Positions 1-7,010 of a stretch of DNA of 7,303 nt are shown here, one piece after another. Origin of the DNA: Acidobacteriota bacterium. Its GTDB lineage: Bacteria > Acidobacteriota > Blastocatellia > RBC074. The translations under genes and the position numbers were made by a program. The stretch is from contig JABFSD010000723.1 in assembly GCA_013140935.1 (NCBI GenBank), positions 1 through 7,303 of the forward strand. The letters run 5' to 3'. A model generated the notes under the pieces. The model did not search any database, was not told where the DNA came from, and saw only the letters and a list, made by a program, of their open reading frames with translations. Position 1 is the first letter of the stretch; each line of letters starts with the position of its first letter.

Positions 1-1
1 G

Positions 2-550
2 TCGGGCAGCGGCAAGAGTACGTTGCTCTATTTGCTCGGCGTGCTGGGTACGCCGTCGTCCGGCGAAATCAAACTCGAAGGCCGAAACCCCCACACGCTC
101 GACGCCAAAGCGCAAGCCGTCTTTCGCAACGAACACATCGGCTTCGTCTTTCAAGACCATTGTCTGTTGCCGCAACTGAGCGTATTGGAAAACGTGTTAG
201 CGCCTACGTTAGTGGCTGAGAAAAAAGCTGATTACGTCTCACGTGCGAAAGAATTATTGACGCAAGTCGGCTTGAGTGAACGCCTCACACATCGTCCCGC
301 CGAACTTTCCGGCGGCGAAAAACAGCGCGTAGCGATTGCGCGCGCCTTGATCTGCCAACCGCAACTGCTGCTTTGTGACGAACCCACCGGCAATCTTGAT
401 CGCGCGCGCGCCGAACAAGCCATCGCGTTGTTGCTCGACTTACACAAAAAACAAAACACGATGCTTTTCGTCGTTACGCACAGCGCCGAACTCGCAGCGC
501 ACTTTCCGCAACGGTTTGAATTACGCGAACAACAATTGGTAAAAACGTAG
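2..550 (+). CDS. ABC transporter ATP-binding protein, LolD/MacB-like (5' end cut off by window)
   Basis: Cytoplasmic ATPase subunit of an ABC transporter. The frame is open from base 2 and begins inside the Walker A motif (SGSGKSTL), so roughly the first 40 residues lie outside the window. The rest is complete: a Q-loop in FVFQDHCLLPQLSVLENV, the ABC signature LSGGEKQRVAIARAL (about bases 304-348), Walker B LLLCDEPTGNLD and the H-loop histidine in FVVTHS. The stop is TAG at 548-550. The LLPxLSVLENV stretch and the short C-terminus without an extra domain fit the LolD/MacB/FtsE group. Members of that group power lipoprotein release, mechanotransmission-type export or cell-division transport together with an FtsX-like permease. 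No permease is visible, because the upstream side is cut off and the downstream neighbour is convergent and unrelated. Family assignment is firm. The exact substrate, and LolD versus MacB, cannot be decided. Confidence 0.93.
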   Translation, partial: SGSGKSTLLYLLGVLGTPSSGEIKLEGRNPHTLDAKAQAVFRNEHIGFVFQDHCLLPQLSVLENVLAPTLVAEKKADYVSRAKELLTQVGLSERLTHRPAELSGGEKQRVAIARALICQPQLLLCDEPTGNLDRARAEQAIALLLDLHKKQNTMLFVVTHSAELAAHFPQRFELREQQLVKT

Positions 551-562
551 GGCTGATGCCAA

Positions 563-603
563 TCAAGCCGTAGCACAAGATGATATCTTGTGCTACGGCT
601 TGA
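563..603. repeat. Perfect palindrome (19-bp stem, 3-nt loop), repeat family A copy 1
   Basis: Bases 563-581 are the exact reverse complement of 585-603, with loop GAT at 582-584. The core is AGCACAAGAT/ATCTTGTGCT. It lies 13 bases after the ABC ATPase stop. It could fold as a strong RNA hairpin on either strand. No T-run follows on either side, so it is not a classical Rho-independent terminator, although its place between convergent genes would suit transcript-end protection. A second copy of the core follows at 616-638, which suggests a dispersed REP-like intergenic repeat. Confidence 0.85.
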
Positions 604-615
604 GAACGCACTGCC

Positions 616-638
616 AGCACAAGATGCCATCTTGTGCT
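616..638. repeat. Palindrome, repeat family A copy 2 (10-bp stem, 3-nt loop)
   Basis: AGCACAAGAT at 616-625 pairs exactly with ATCTTGTGCT at 629-638, around loop GCC. This is the same core as the copy at 563-603, but the outer arms no longer pair (base 615 is C, base 639 is A). The element ends 10 bases before the kinase stop codon, so it would form a hairpin at the 3' end of the kinase mRNA. No T-tract follows it on the - strand. Confidence 0.8.
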
Positions 639-648
639 ACAAAAATGA

Positions 649-2349
649 TTACCGCTTGCCCTTGATGATGTCTTTGAAAAAGCCGCCGATGCCGCCTTTC
701 TTTTTCTCTTTGGACTTTTCTTCTTCGACCTTCTTTTTCGACTTCTTGTCTTCCGGCGTAGGCGTAGCTTTCTTCATTGACGGAGGCGTAGGCGGCGGAT
801 AAACCTGTCGTGCCGTAGGCGCTGGCACAGGCGTCGGCATCGGCGTAGCTCGTTTAATCGGCGGCGCAACCGTCGGCTCCGGTTTCGGCGTGATCTTAGG
901 AACAACCTTTGGCGCAACCGTCGCGACCGGTTTCGCTTTAGGCGATACCACCGAACTCGGCGGACGCGGCGAACTCGCAGCTTTAATCGCCTGCGTCGCA
1001 GTGGCTTCAGGCGTCGCAGCCGCTTCACTCGCTGTTGGCGAAGGAATGCTCAACGTAGAGCGCGGCGGCAGATTGGGCGAAGTCGGCGTCGAATTTACAT
1101 TGCGCATCATCGCGTAAGGAATGCCGACCAATGCGGCGAGTCCCGCGACGGCCAACCACAGCACGCCTTTCTTGCGACGCGGCGCAGCAGCGGCTTCATC
1201 CAACTCGACTACGACTTCGTCATACAGTCCGACTTGCTTTGTAGCAGGCGCGGTTTGCATCACTACACGCGGAGCCGCCGTGTCTTTCGCCAACGATGGT
1301 GCAGTCACAGGTAACCGCGAAGTCTCAAACACTTCGCCAGCAGCAGCGGCAACTGATCGCGTAGTGCGCCGCGCATCCGGCAAAGGCGGCAAGGCAATGT
1401 CGTCTTTCAATTGATGAGGCGGCACTTCAGGCGGCAATTCAGGAATGGTCGGCGCAATCCCGCGCAGCGTTTCAAACGACGGACTTTCGTTCGTGTCGGG
1501 CGCTGAGACCGGAACCGTCGCGCTTTTCAAATCGGTTTTCGTCACCGTCGTCAGCCACTCGCGCAAGGCCGTTTGGAATTCCGCCGCCGAAACAAAACGC
1601 TCGTCAGGATTTTTCGCTAACGCGCGCAGCAACAAGGCCTCGACTGCGACGGGAATCAGCGGGAAATAATTGCGCGGCGAAGGTACGGGGTCATTCAAAT
1701 GCGCCTGCCGCAAGGCTTCGTCATTGGCGCGGCGGAACGGCAACAAGCCCGTCACCATTTCATAAAACATCGCGCCGAGCGCATAGACATCCGACCGCGC
1801 GTCAAATCCGCCACCGCGCAACTGTTCGGGCGCGCGATAAGCCAATCCGCTGTCGCTCGTGTGAACCGCCTGATCGCCCAGCGCGTAAGCCAATCCCAAA
1901 TCAGTCACGTGCGGCTTGCCATCCGCCGTAATCAATACGTTGGCGGGTTTCAAATCGCCGTGCGCCCAGTTCGCGCGACTCAACCACACCAGCGGCTCGC
2001 AAATTTGCAGCAACAACCGCACGGCTTCTTCGGCAGACAACACGCCCGCCTTGCACAACGTCGCCGCCAACGTGCGGCCTTCGATCAATTCGGTAACGAG
2101 ATAAAGGTCTGCCCCTTGTTGCAACAGCGTATAAAACTCCGCCAGTTGCGGATGCCGCAGTTGCGCAATCGAAGGCGCAAGCTGGCGCAAGCGTTCATTC
2201 GCCGCCGCCTTTTCGGTCAACGCCGGATGAATGGCCTTGAGCGCTACGGCGCGCGCACGCCCCTGATCAAGCGCGCGATAGACCACGCCATGCGCACCGC
2301 GACCGAGTTCGCTCTCGATTTTGTAATTGCCGATAACCTTGCCGAGCAT
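649..2349 (-). CDS. Transmembrane Ser/Thr protein kinase (Hanks/PknB type) with HGD catalytic loop
   Basis: A 566-aa kinase. The catalytic domain spans about residues 9-266: glycine-rich loop GRGAHGVVY (16-24), ATP-binding Lys38 in VALK, catalytic loop HGDLKPAN (130-137, Asp132, Lys134, Asn137), metal-binding Asp150 in DLG, APE at 173-175, Asp187 in SDVYALG and Arg251 in the final helix. Residues 267-394 are a Pro/Ala-rich linker, and 395-415 form one membrane segment after RRKK. The 150-residue tail is rich in Pro, Thr and Ala, then Lys (KKSKKKVEEEKSKEKKK), and ends in a Gly/Phe/Lys-rich stretch. The expected layout is a cytoplasmic kinase with the tail outside the membrane. There is no PASTA or other sensor domain. 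Two things are odd: HGD replaces HRD, and the usual alpha-C glutamate position appears to hold Leu57. The ATG at 2347-2349 is supported by AGAGGA six bases upstream. Substrates are unknown. Confidence 0.95.
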   Translation of the reverse strand: MLGKVIGNYKIESELGRGAHGVVYRALDQGRARAVALKAIHPALTEKAAANERLRQLAPSIAQLRHPQLAEFYTLLQQGADLYLVTELIEGRTLAATLCKAGVLSAEEAVRLLLQICEPLVWLSRANWAHGDLKPANVLITADGKPHVTDLGLAYALGDQAVHTSDSGLAYRAPEQLRGGGFDARSDVYALGAMFYEMVTGLLPFRRANDEALRQAHLNDPVPSPRNYFPLIPVAVEALLLRALAKNPDERFVSAAEFQTALREWLTTVTKTDLKSATVPVSAPDTNESPSFETLRGIAPTIPELPPEVPPHQLKDDIALPPLPDARRTTRSVAAAAGEVFETSRLPVTAPSLAKDTAAPRVVMQTAPATKQVGLYDEVVVELDEAAAAPRRKKGVLWLAVAGLAALVGIPYAMMRNVNSTPTSPNLPPRSTLSIPSPTASEAAATPEATATQAIKAASSPRPPSSVVSPKAKPVATVAPKVVPKITPKPEPTVAPPIKRATPMPTPVPAPTARQVYPPPTPPSMKKATPTPEDKKSKKKVEEEKSKEKKKGGIGGFFKDIIKGKR

Positions 2350-2355
2350 AAACTT

Positions 2356-2361
2356 TCCTCT
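2356..2361 (-). promoter_or_regulatory. Ribosome binding site of the kinase gene
   Basis: On the - strand the sequence reads AGAGGA-AAGTTT-ATG, a good Shine-Dalgarno match with six bases to the start codon. It confirms the ATG at 2349-2347, immediately followed by the MLGKVIGNYKI lead-in typical of such kinases. Confidence 0.75.
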
Positions 2362-2397
2362 GGAAAAACCTGCTTCTACGTTATCCAGTGGGAAAGG

Positions 2398-2425
2398 ATT
2401 CTCGCCGTTACCGCAGCCTTGTCAA
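2398..2425 (-). promoter_or_regulatory. Likely sigma70-type promoter of the kinase gene
   Basis: On the - strand a perfect TTGACA (2425-2420) is followed after 16 bases by GAGAAT (2403-2398), which matches four of six consensus -10 bases. The -10 lies about 50 bases upstream of the kinase ATG and just downstream of the terminator of the preceding gene. This supports separate transcription of the kinase. The -10 is weak, so the call rests mainly on the -35 and the position. Confidence 0.5.
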
Positions 2426-2430
2426 CGGAG

Positions 2431-2482
2431 CAAAAGAAAATCGCCCTTCCGCCCGCCGCGCAACAGGCAGACTGAAGGGCGA
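2431..2482 (-). terminator. Rho-independent terminator of the three-gene operon
   Basis: On the - strand, TCGCCCTTC (2482-2474) pairs with GAAGGGCGA (2449-2441), a 9-bp stem with six G-C pairs and a 24-base loop. It is followed directly by TTTTCTTTTG (2440-2431). It starts 23 bases after the TAA of the 1030-aa protein gene, as expected for its terminator. The loop is longer than usual, so efficiency is uncertain. Confidence 0.75.
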
Positions 2483-2505
2483 CGGTCGTTTCCGATTGCG
2501 CACGC

Positions 2506-5500
2506 TTATCTGATGCTGACGGTGACGATGTTGGCGGCAAGGCCGTCAACCGTTACAGCCACATTCACTTCACCGCGACCGATCAAGCTGCGCGGAATGC
2601 GCAGGTTGAGTTGATCGAGTCCGACGAAGTCACCTTGCTTTCCTGCATAAAGCACTTCGGCATTCACACCACCAATCGAGGCAGTGACGCTACGCCCGCG
2701 AGTGCCCGTGCCGTACAAACTCAAGAAGAGTTGGTCGGTCGCTTCTCCTAAATCAATCGCGCTGGGGACGAATTTATTTTGCGCTGTGTCAAAGCGCGCA
2801 ATCGCTTCGTATGTCAGTGTGCCATTCGCCTTGACGCGCAAGGCCACTGCCGCCGCTACGCCCTGGCCATCGCCGTTAGCAGCGAATAAGCCCGGCGCGA
2901 CTGACGACACCATGATTGTGCTTATGGAGGGCACGCCTTCGCTATTCGTCACAGTAACGATGGCTTCACCCAATGCTGTCCCGACTGGAAGCAGGAAATT
3001 GATTTGTGCGGGTGAAACAAAAAAGAGTTGAGCTAGCCGCTCGACGTTAGCACTATCGCGCACACGTATCGTGCTGCCGCCAAGAGTCGTAGGCAGAGGG
3101 GCCGAATTGGAAACCGCAATGTTGTTCGCCAATGTCGCACCGAAAACGGAAGCGATAGAGTCGGGCGCGAGTTGCGTCCCGTTGAAGCTCGCCGCCGAAA
3201 CAGGGTAACAAGGCCACGGCCAAGCCAACGTGTTGAAATTGCGTTCAGCCATCGCTGCCCACGTTGAGGCAGCCAGTCCGCTACGTTGGGCAATACACTG
3301 AAACGGAGTGCTGAGGCATTGTTCCAATGGCGGCAATTGGTCGCCATTTTGCAACGTCGCTGCGACCAGCCCTTGTCCGTCGCCAAACGGCGCGAGATTT
3401 TGCGCGCGGCGCAATTGTTCAAGATAAGCATTGGCACTCGCGGCGAACCGTGACTCACCACAAAGGCTGTCAATGAGCCGAAACACGACAACCGCTTGCG
3501 CGGTAAATTCCCAAGCGACGCCGTTGGGTCCGGCAGTTGGCGCTTTGACGATGTTGAACCCACGATATTCCTGCTGATTCGCCGTTACTGTTTGGGCAAA
3601 GTTATCAAGCATGTATTGGGTCGGCTTACGCCAATCAATGCGATTGCGATAACGCGGCAGTGAAGCCAAAGCCAAAATGGTAAATGAATTTGAATCGAGG
3701 AAGTCACAGGTGTTGATTACGTCATTGCCTTTGCGCGGGCCGTCGGGACAAATGCCCGAACTTGCAGGCAGGCCGACTGGTACGGTGCCGCCGAAGAAAC
3801 GACCGCGTTCTGCGTCATACATTGCCATCACGAAATCACCAGCGATGTTAGACCGCTCCTGCCAGAAAGCCGCGTCGGACAGACGCCCCTGCTGTTTCGC
3901 CAGCAACGCCAGGTAATAGAACGCCGCTGCTAAATCGGCGTTGTTCTCGATGCTCTTTCCAGTCAACAGCGGTTTGGGCGCAGGCACGCCTTCGTCAGGG
4001 TAGCCGAGATAATAGCCACCATAACCCGTGCCTGTGCGATCCGTTAATTTTTCAATCATCCAGCGCCCGACCTTTTCAGCGTCGGCCAAGTATGTGGGCT
4101 GATTAAGCCGCAGCCCCGCAGCAATCATCGCCAAGATGGCAAACGCTTCATTCCCGCCATACGCACCATCCAGCACCAGGCAATAGCCGGTTGGCCCGCA
4201 AAGCGAGGGGCTGGCACTGAAACCTGCCAAGCGCATTTCACCCGCTTTGGCTCCGGGTTGAGGTTGATCGTTAAACAGTCCTTGCGGGCCGTTCTCATAC
4301 GCATTACGCCAGCCCACAGAACCGTCCGATGACTTGGGCAAAGGTAAGCCGGAATTGTCATGTTGCAACGAATAGTGAAACGCATCGGCAATCACGCGCG
4401 CGGCTGACAAGTCCTGCGGTTGCCCGCGCTGTAACAGCGTCAATAACGTAAGAGCCGATTCGTAAGTGGTGGTGAGATTGCGCAACACCTGATCGGAAGG
4501 AATCGGTACGCGCCCGGATGCTTTTTCTAACTGCGGCACGACGCCAAAGGTTTGATTCCCCAATGGAAAACTGATTTCGTTTTGCACGCTGGCTGGCACA
4601 GGCTCAAAACGGATGTTGTCTAACAGCAAAGTGCCGCCGTTGGGAGTGTTAAACACATTCACCGCCACCGCAAAAAGAATATGCACTGCGCTCAGATCAG
4701 GCGGAGAGATTGCGCCAGACGATGGATCACGCAACGAATTCAGCGGAATGCGCACCGTCTCGAAATTTTGGCTGGGTTGAAAGGTTCTGAATTCCGTGAC
4801 TCGTTCTCCGACACCGAACTGCACGCGAATGCCGGTAGGAGATCGCACTTCAAACACGATCTCTGTTGCGCCGCGCAGATCATAACCACGACTTGGTGGT
4901 TTGAAGTTCGCCGCCCAATTTTCCGGCTCTTCGAAGTTCACGCCTACGAATTGCCCGGCAGAAAGCGACGCAAAGGTCAGGCGCATCACATTGCCGCGAA
5001 CGCGATCCAGCCGCGTAGCGCCTGCCGGAGCGCAACCATTGGCGGCTGCCGGATCATTGACACAGGCGGCATCCAGACTGAGCTTTTCGATTTGCCCGAA
5101 GAAGCCGGACGGATAACCGCGATTGATGCCGCTATCGGCGTCCTGAAAAACATAAAAGCCAATGCGGTTATACAGCGTGCGTCGCCAAAGCAGTGGGAAT
5201 ACGCCATCGCTGATCGTTCCCACTGTGAAAGTTTTTCTGGCGAACTCTCTGGGCAAAGCGCCTGCCGCCGAATGCAAAGCGACAATTTCATAGACTCCCT
5301 CAGCCAAAGGGCCGACGGTGACAGAGAAATTGAACGGCGTGATGACGGTTGCGCAACCACCACTCGGGTTGGCCGACATCAGGGTGATGCGGTTGTTACT
5401 CACCGACACGCTCGGATTGCGCGGCACACAGGCATCCGACCACTCGCCTGACAGCTTTAACATAACTGTGTCGCGCGTAGCCGGAGCCGCAGGAGCAAGC

Positions 5501-5598
5501 TCAATTTGTGTCAATCCTGTTTGAGCAACGGCATTCAGCTTGAGAACGAAAAGGAAGCTGAATAAGCCGAGAAAAGAGAACACTGAAATGTTTTTCAT
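2506..5598 (-). CDS. Secreted multidomain protein: beta-sandwich, jelly-roll-like, alpha/alpha-toroid glycosidase-like region and TIGR03437 C-terminal domain
   Basis: 1030 aa. Residues 1-25 are a type I signal peptide (hydrophobic FSFLGLFSFLFVL core, likely cleavage AVA|Q). Residues ~28-127 look like an Ig-like beta-sandwich, and ~165-335 like a carbohydrate-binding jelly roll (strand-rich, ending GGTLLLDNIRFEPV). Residues ~370-790 are helical with the feel of a six-hairpin (alpha/alpha) glycosidase toroid: DGAYGGNEAFAIL (478-490), TGYGGYYLGYPDEG, DSNSFTILALASL (635-647) and GVAWEFTAQ (693-701), which resembles the WxExTAQ motif of such proteins and makes Glu697 a candidate functional residue. 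Residues ~800-1030 match my recollection of TIGR03437. I chose the ATG at 5598 over the TTG at 5637 because GAGGAAA sits seven bases upstream and the signal peptide starts there. It is the last gene of the operon, 40 bases after the 275-aa gene. Enzyme activity is inferred from fold only. The protein could instead be a binding or surface protein. Confidence 0.85.
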   Translation of the reverse strand: MKNISVFSFLGLFSFLFVLKLNAVAQTGLTQIELAPAAPATRDTVMLKLSGEWSDACVPRNPSVSVSNNRITLMSANPSGGCATVITPFNFSVTVGPLAEGVYEIVALHSAAGALPREFARKTFTVGTISDGVFPLLWRRTLYNRIGFYVFQDADSGINRGYPSGFFGQIEKLSLDAACVNDPAAANGCAPAGATRLDRVRGNVMRLTFASLSAGQFVGVNFEEPENWAANFKPPSRGYDLRGATEIVFEVRSPTGIRVQFGVGERVTEFRTFQPSQNFETVRIPLNSLRDPSSGAISPPDLSAVHILFAVAVNVFNTPNGGTLLLDNIRFEPVPASVQNEISFPLGNQTFGVVPQLEKASGRVPIPSDQVLRNLTTTYESALTLLTLLQRGQPQDLSAARVIADAFHYSLQHDNSGLPLPKSSDGSVGWRNAYENGPQGLFNDQPQPGAKAGEMRLAGFSASPSLCGPTGYCLVLDGAYGGNEAFAILAMIAAGLRLNQPTYLADAEKVGRWMIEKLTDRTGTGYGGYYLGYPDEGVPAPKPLLTGKSIENNADLAAAFYYLALLAKQQGRLSDAAFWQERSNIAGDFVMAMYDAERGRFFGGTVPVGLPASSGICPDGPRKGNDVINTCDFLDSNSFTILALASLPRYRNRIDWRKPTQYMLDNFAQTVTANQQEYRGFNIVKAPTAGPNGVAWEFTAQAVVVFRLIDSLCGESRFAASANAYLEQLRRAQNLAPFGDGQGLVAATLQNGDQLPPLEQCLSTPFQCIAQRSGLAASTWAAMAERNFNTLAWPWPCYPVSAASFNGTQLAPDSIASVFGATLANNIAVSNSAPLPTTLGGSTIRVRDSANVERLAQLFFVSPAQINFLLPVGTALGEAIVTVTNSEGVPSISTIMVSSVAPGLFAANGDGQGVAAAVALRVKANGTLTYEAIARFDTAQNKFVPSAIDLGEATDQLFLSLYGTGTRGRSVTASIGGVNAEVLYAGKQGDFVGLDQLNLRIPRSLIGRGEVNVAVTVDGLAANIVTVSIR

Positions 5599-5603
5599 AA
5601 CGG

Positions 5604-5610
5604 TTTCCTC
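5604..5610 (-). promoter_or_regulatory. Ribosome binding site that decides the start of the 1030-aa protein
   Basis: The - strand reads GAGGAAA, then five bases, then ATG at 5598-5596 (seven bases counted from the GAGGA core). The alternative upstream TTG at 5637-5635 would add 13 residues ahead of the signal peptide, has no comparable site and would almost touch the preceding stop codon. Confidence 0.75.
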
Positions 5611-5638
5611 ATCAATACCAATAACTAAAGGCGGCAAC

Positions 5639-6466
5639 CTACAAACTCAAAAATTGCCAAGGTGTCCAGCCGCTCCACCAGCACAAGGCCGCTAACACCA
5701 GGCTCAACCCCAACGCGATAACCCAACCCGCTTCCAACAGTCCAACCAGACAAGCCGCAATAATCGCCACGACACCGGACAGCGTACCCATCAACAGATT
5801 CGATAATCCGCCGGTTACGAATACGCCTTTTGAACGCAGATAAAACGGTGCATAAATCGAAAATGGGATGGCGATTACATGTAACACGGTGAGGAAATTT
5901 TGCTGGGACTCTTGTTGTCGTTGCCAACTGCCGTGCCCGTGCCGATGCTCGAAAACATCTCTCACCGAGGCAGCATGGTGGATTGCGCCGTGGCTTCCAT
6001 CACGAGTCACATAATGCCAGTTGGCATTAGACGAATTAGCATACCCGCCATCACTTATCGCCGCCTGTAAGAACGCCAGCACCGAATGCAATGCCGAAGC
6101 AGTCCAAAAGCTGATCACCATCGCCCGCGCCAATCCGCTGAGTGCCGTCTGACTGGTCGAACTGGCAGCGCCTTGATACAAAGACGCGAACGACCAATAA
6201 GTAAACGCCAGCGAGCAAACCCCCATGAAAGTCGTGTAATCAATCAAGTTGGCATACTGCTTATTCGCCAGGGACGAGAACCAATAAACGAGAAACATGA
6301 GAGAGAAAATCAGGGCGACTACTCCGAATGGCAGTTTCCAATACCACGGCAGCGCCTCGATGTCGCCTTGCATTGATCCTGTTCCTTGCTGTCCGCAAGC
6401 GACAACCAACAACGCCGTCGCAAGCAGCAGGAAATAACCTACCCAACGATGAAAATTCGGCTTCAT
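5639..6466 (-). CDS. Uncharacterised polytopic membrane protein with lipobox and His-rich loop
   Basis: 275 aa, family not recognised. Residues 5-24 form a signal sequence ending in LLVVAC, a plausible lipobox with Cys24, so the protein may be lipidated after signal peptidase II cleavage. Membrane segments are seen at about 44-66, 74-97, 112-137, 191-210 and 221-264 (the last probably two helices). The soluble loop at 138-190 holds an unusual group of histidines (His151, 159, 163, 164, 174, 176, 178; HHAASVRDVFEHRHGHG), which could bind metal. The C-terminus is Trp-rich (WWSGWTPWQFL). I chose the ATG at 6466 because AGGGAGAA lies just upstream and the signal sequence begins there. The open frame extends 87 codons further upstream, but that part overlaps the upstream gene in another frame. 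The gap to the upstream stop is ten bases and to the downstream gene 40 bases, indicating an operon. Confidence 0.82.
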   Translation of the reverse strand: MKPNFHRWVGYFLLLATALLVVACGQQGTGSMQGDIEALPWYWKLPFGVVALIFSLMFLVYWFSSLANKQYANLIDYTTFMGVCSLAFTYWSFASLYQGAASSTSQTALSGLARAMVISFWTASALHSVLAFLQAAISDGGYANSSNANWHYVTRDGSHGAIHHAASVRDVFEHRHGHGSWQRQQESQQNFLTVLHVIAIPFSIYAPFYLRSKGVFVTGGLSNLLMGTLSGVVAIIAACLVGLLEAGWVIALGLSLVLAALCWWSGWTPWQFLSL

Positions 6467-6470
6467 TGTT

Positions 6471-6478
6471 TTCTCCCT
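6471..6478 (-). promoter_or_regulatory. Ribosome binding site overlapping the upstream stop codon
   Basis: The - strand reads AGGGAGAA-AACA-ATG. The first bases overlap the TAG stop (6479-6477) of the 154-aa lipoprotein gene. This suggests translational coupling and fixes the start of the 275-aa protein at 6466. Confidence 0.7.
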
Positions 6479-6941
6479 ATTTGTAACCTGCGAGATAACA
6501 AGCCGCTTTGCGAGCTTCAGCGAAGACGCCGCCGGGTACAACATCCGTGAAATCGCGCCAGGCCAGCGCCTTGGGCAACTGCTCCTCGGAAGGAAGCTCA
6601 TTCGGAATTCGCTGACCTGAATAAAAGGCAAGTTGAGCAGTGAGTTTATAGCCCTCTTGCGAAGGAACACAGGTGAAGTTTTGCACTGAGGCAAACTCTT
6701 CGGCACTCTCTGCTGAGCCATCTGCAATTGGTTGAAAGCGGAGCAACGCCCTTACACCAGGATGTTCAGGAGATTTTCTGAAGGCTTTGGTGTGAATGAA
6801 AACGCGAGTTGGACGCTCTCCCGTTGAACTCCCCACTAACGCCCACACAGGAGGCTCGGGCTTTTGCCAATCCGGTTGTCGTGAACATGCGCCCAACGAT
6901 AACGCAAACATCAAAATAAGGAGATGCGGCAGACGATTCAT
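6477..6941 (-). CDS. Small uncharacterised lipoprotein
   Basis: 154 aa. Residues 1-18 are a short lipoprotein signal peptide (MNRLPHLLILMFALSLGA) followed by Cys19, the expected lipidation site. The next residues (SRQPDW) contain no Asp directly at +2, so outer-membrane sorting is plausible if Lol rules apply. The mature part is soluble, with a two-cysteine pair (Cys91 in FTC, Cys148 in KAACYLAG) that could form a disulfide in the periplasm, and a WRDFTDVVPGGVFAEARKAAC ending. The general pattern of a central FxC, then a W...PG...AC tail, faintly recalls surface-adhesin protein E-like lipoproteins, but I would not assign the family. The ATG at 6941 has GGAG nine bases upstream. It is the first gene of the operon. 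Confidence 0.8.
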   Translation of the reverse strand: MNRLPHLLILMFALSLGACSRQPDWQKPEPPVWALVGSSTGERPTRVFIHTKAFRKSPEHPGVRALLRFQPIADGSAESAEEFASVQNFTCVPSQEGYKLTAQLAFYSGQRIPNELPSEEQLPKALAWRDFTDVVPGGVFAEARKAACYLAGYK

Positions 6942-7010
6942 AATTTATTTCTCCGATCAGCCAACCAAGTGGCAACTGTTTGTTATTACGCCAAGAGTTC
7001 GTTTGCGGTG

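Noticed and set aside
563..638. Classical Rho-independent terminator or short CRISPR array
   Set aside because: No T-run follows either hairpin on either strand. Two copies with a 12-base gap and fully palindromic units do not make a CRISPR array.
649..1030. Repetitive GGCGTAGGCG-like bases as a DNA repeat array
   Set aside because: They encode the Pro/Ala/Thr-rich tail of the kinase. The repetition follows from biased codons and composition, with no regular unit length.
1699..2475. 258-codon open frame on the + strand
   Set aside because: It lies antisense to the kinase domain, is Arg/Gln-rich with no recognisable domain, and runs through the kinase promoter and terminator region. It is a shadow of the GC-rich coding strand.
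4681..5451. 256-codon open frame on the + strand
   Set aside because: It is antisense to the N-terminal half of the 1030-aa secreted protein, its composition is Arg/His/Ile-rich without domains, and it has no convincing ribosome binding site.
5599..5637. TTG start 13 codons upstream for the 1030-aa protein
   Set aside because: It places charged residues ahead of the signal peptide and has no Shine-Dalgarno sequence, whereas GAGGAAA precedes the ATG at 5598.
6467..6727. 87-residue N-terminal extension of the 275-aa membrane protein
   Set aside because: It overlaps the 154-aa lipoprotein gene in another frame and would bury the signal sequence. A good ribosome binding site sits before the ATG at 6466.
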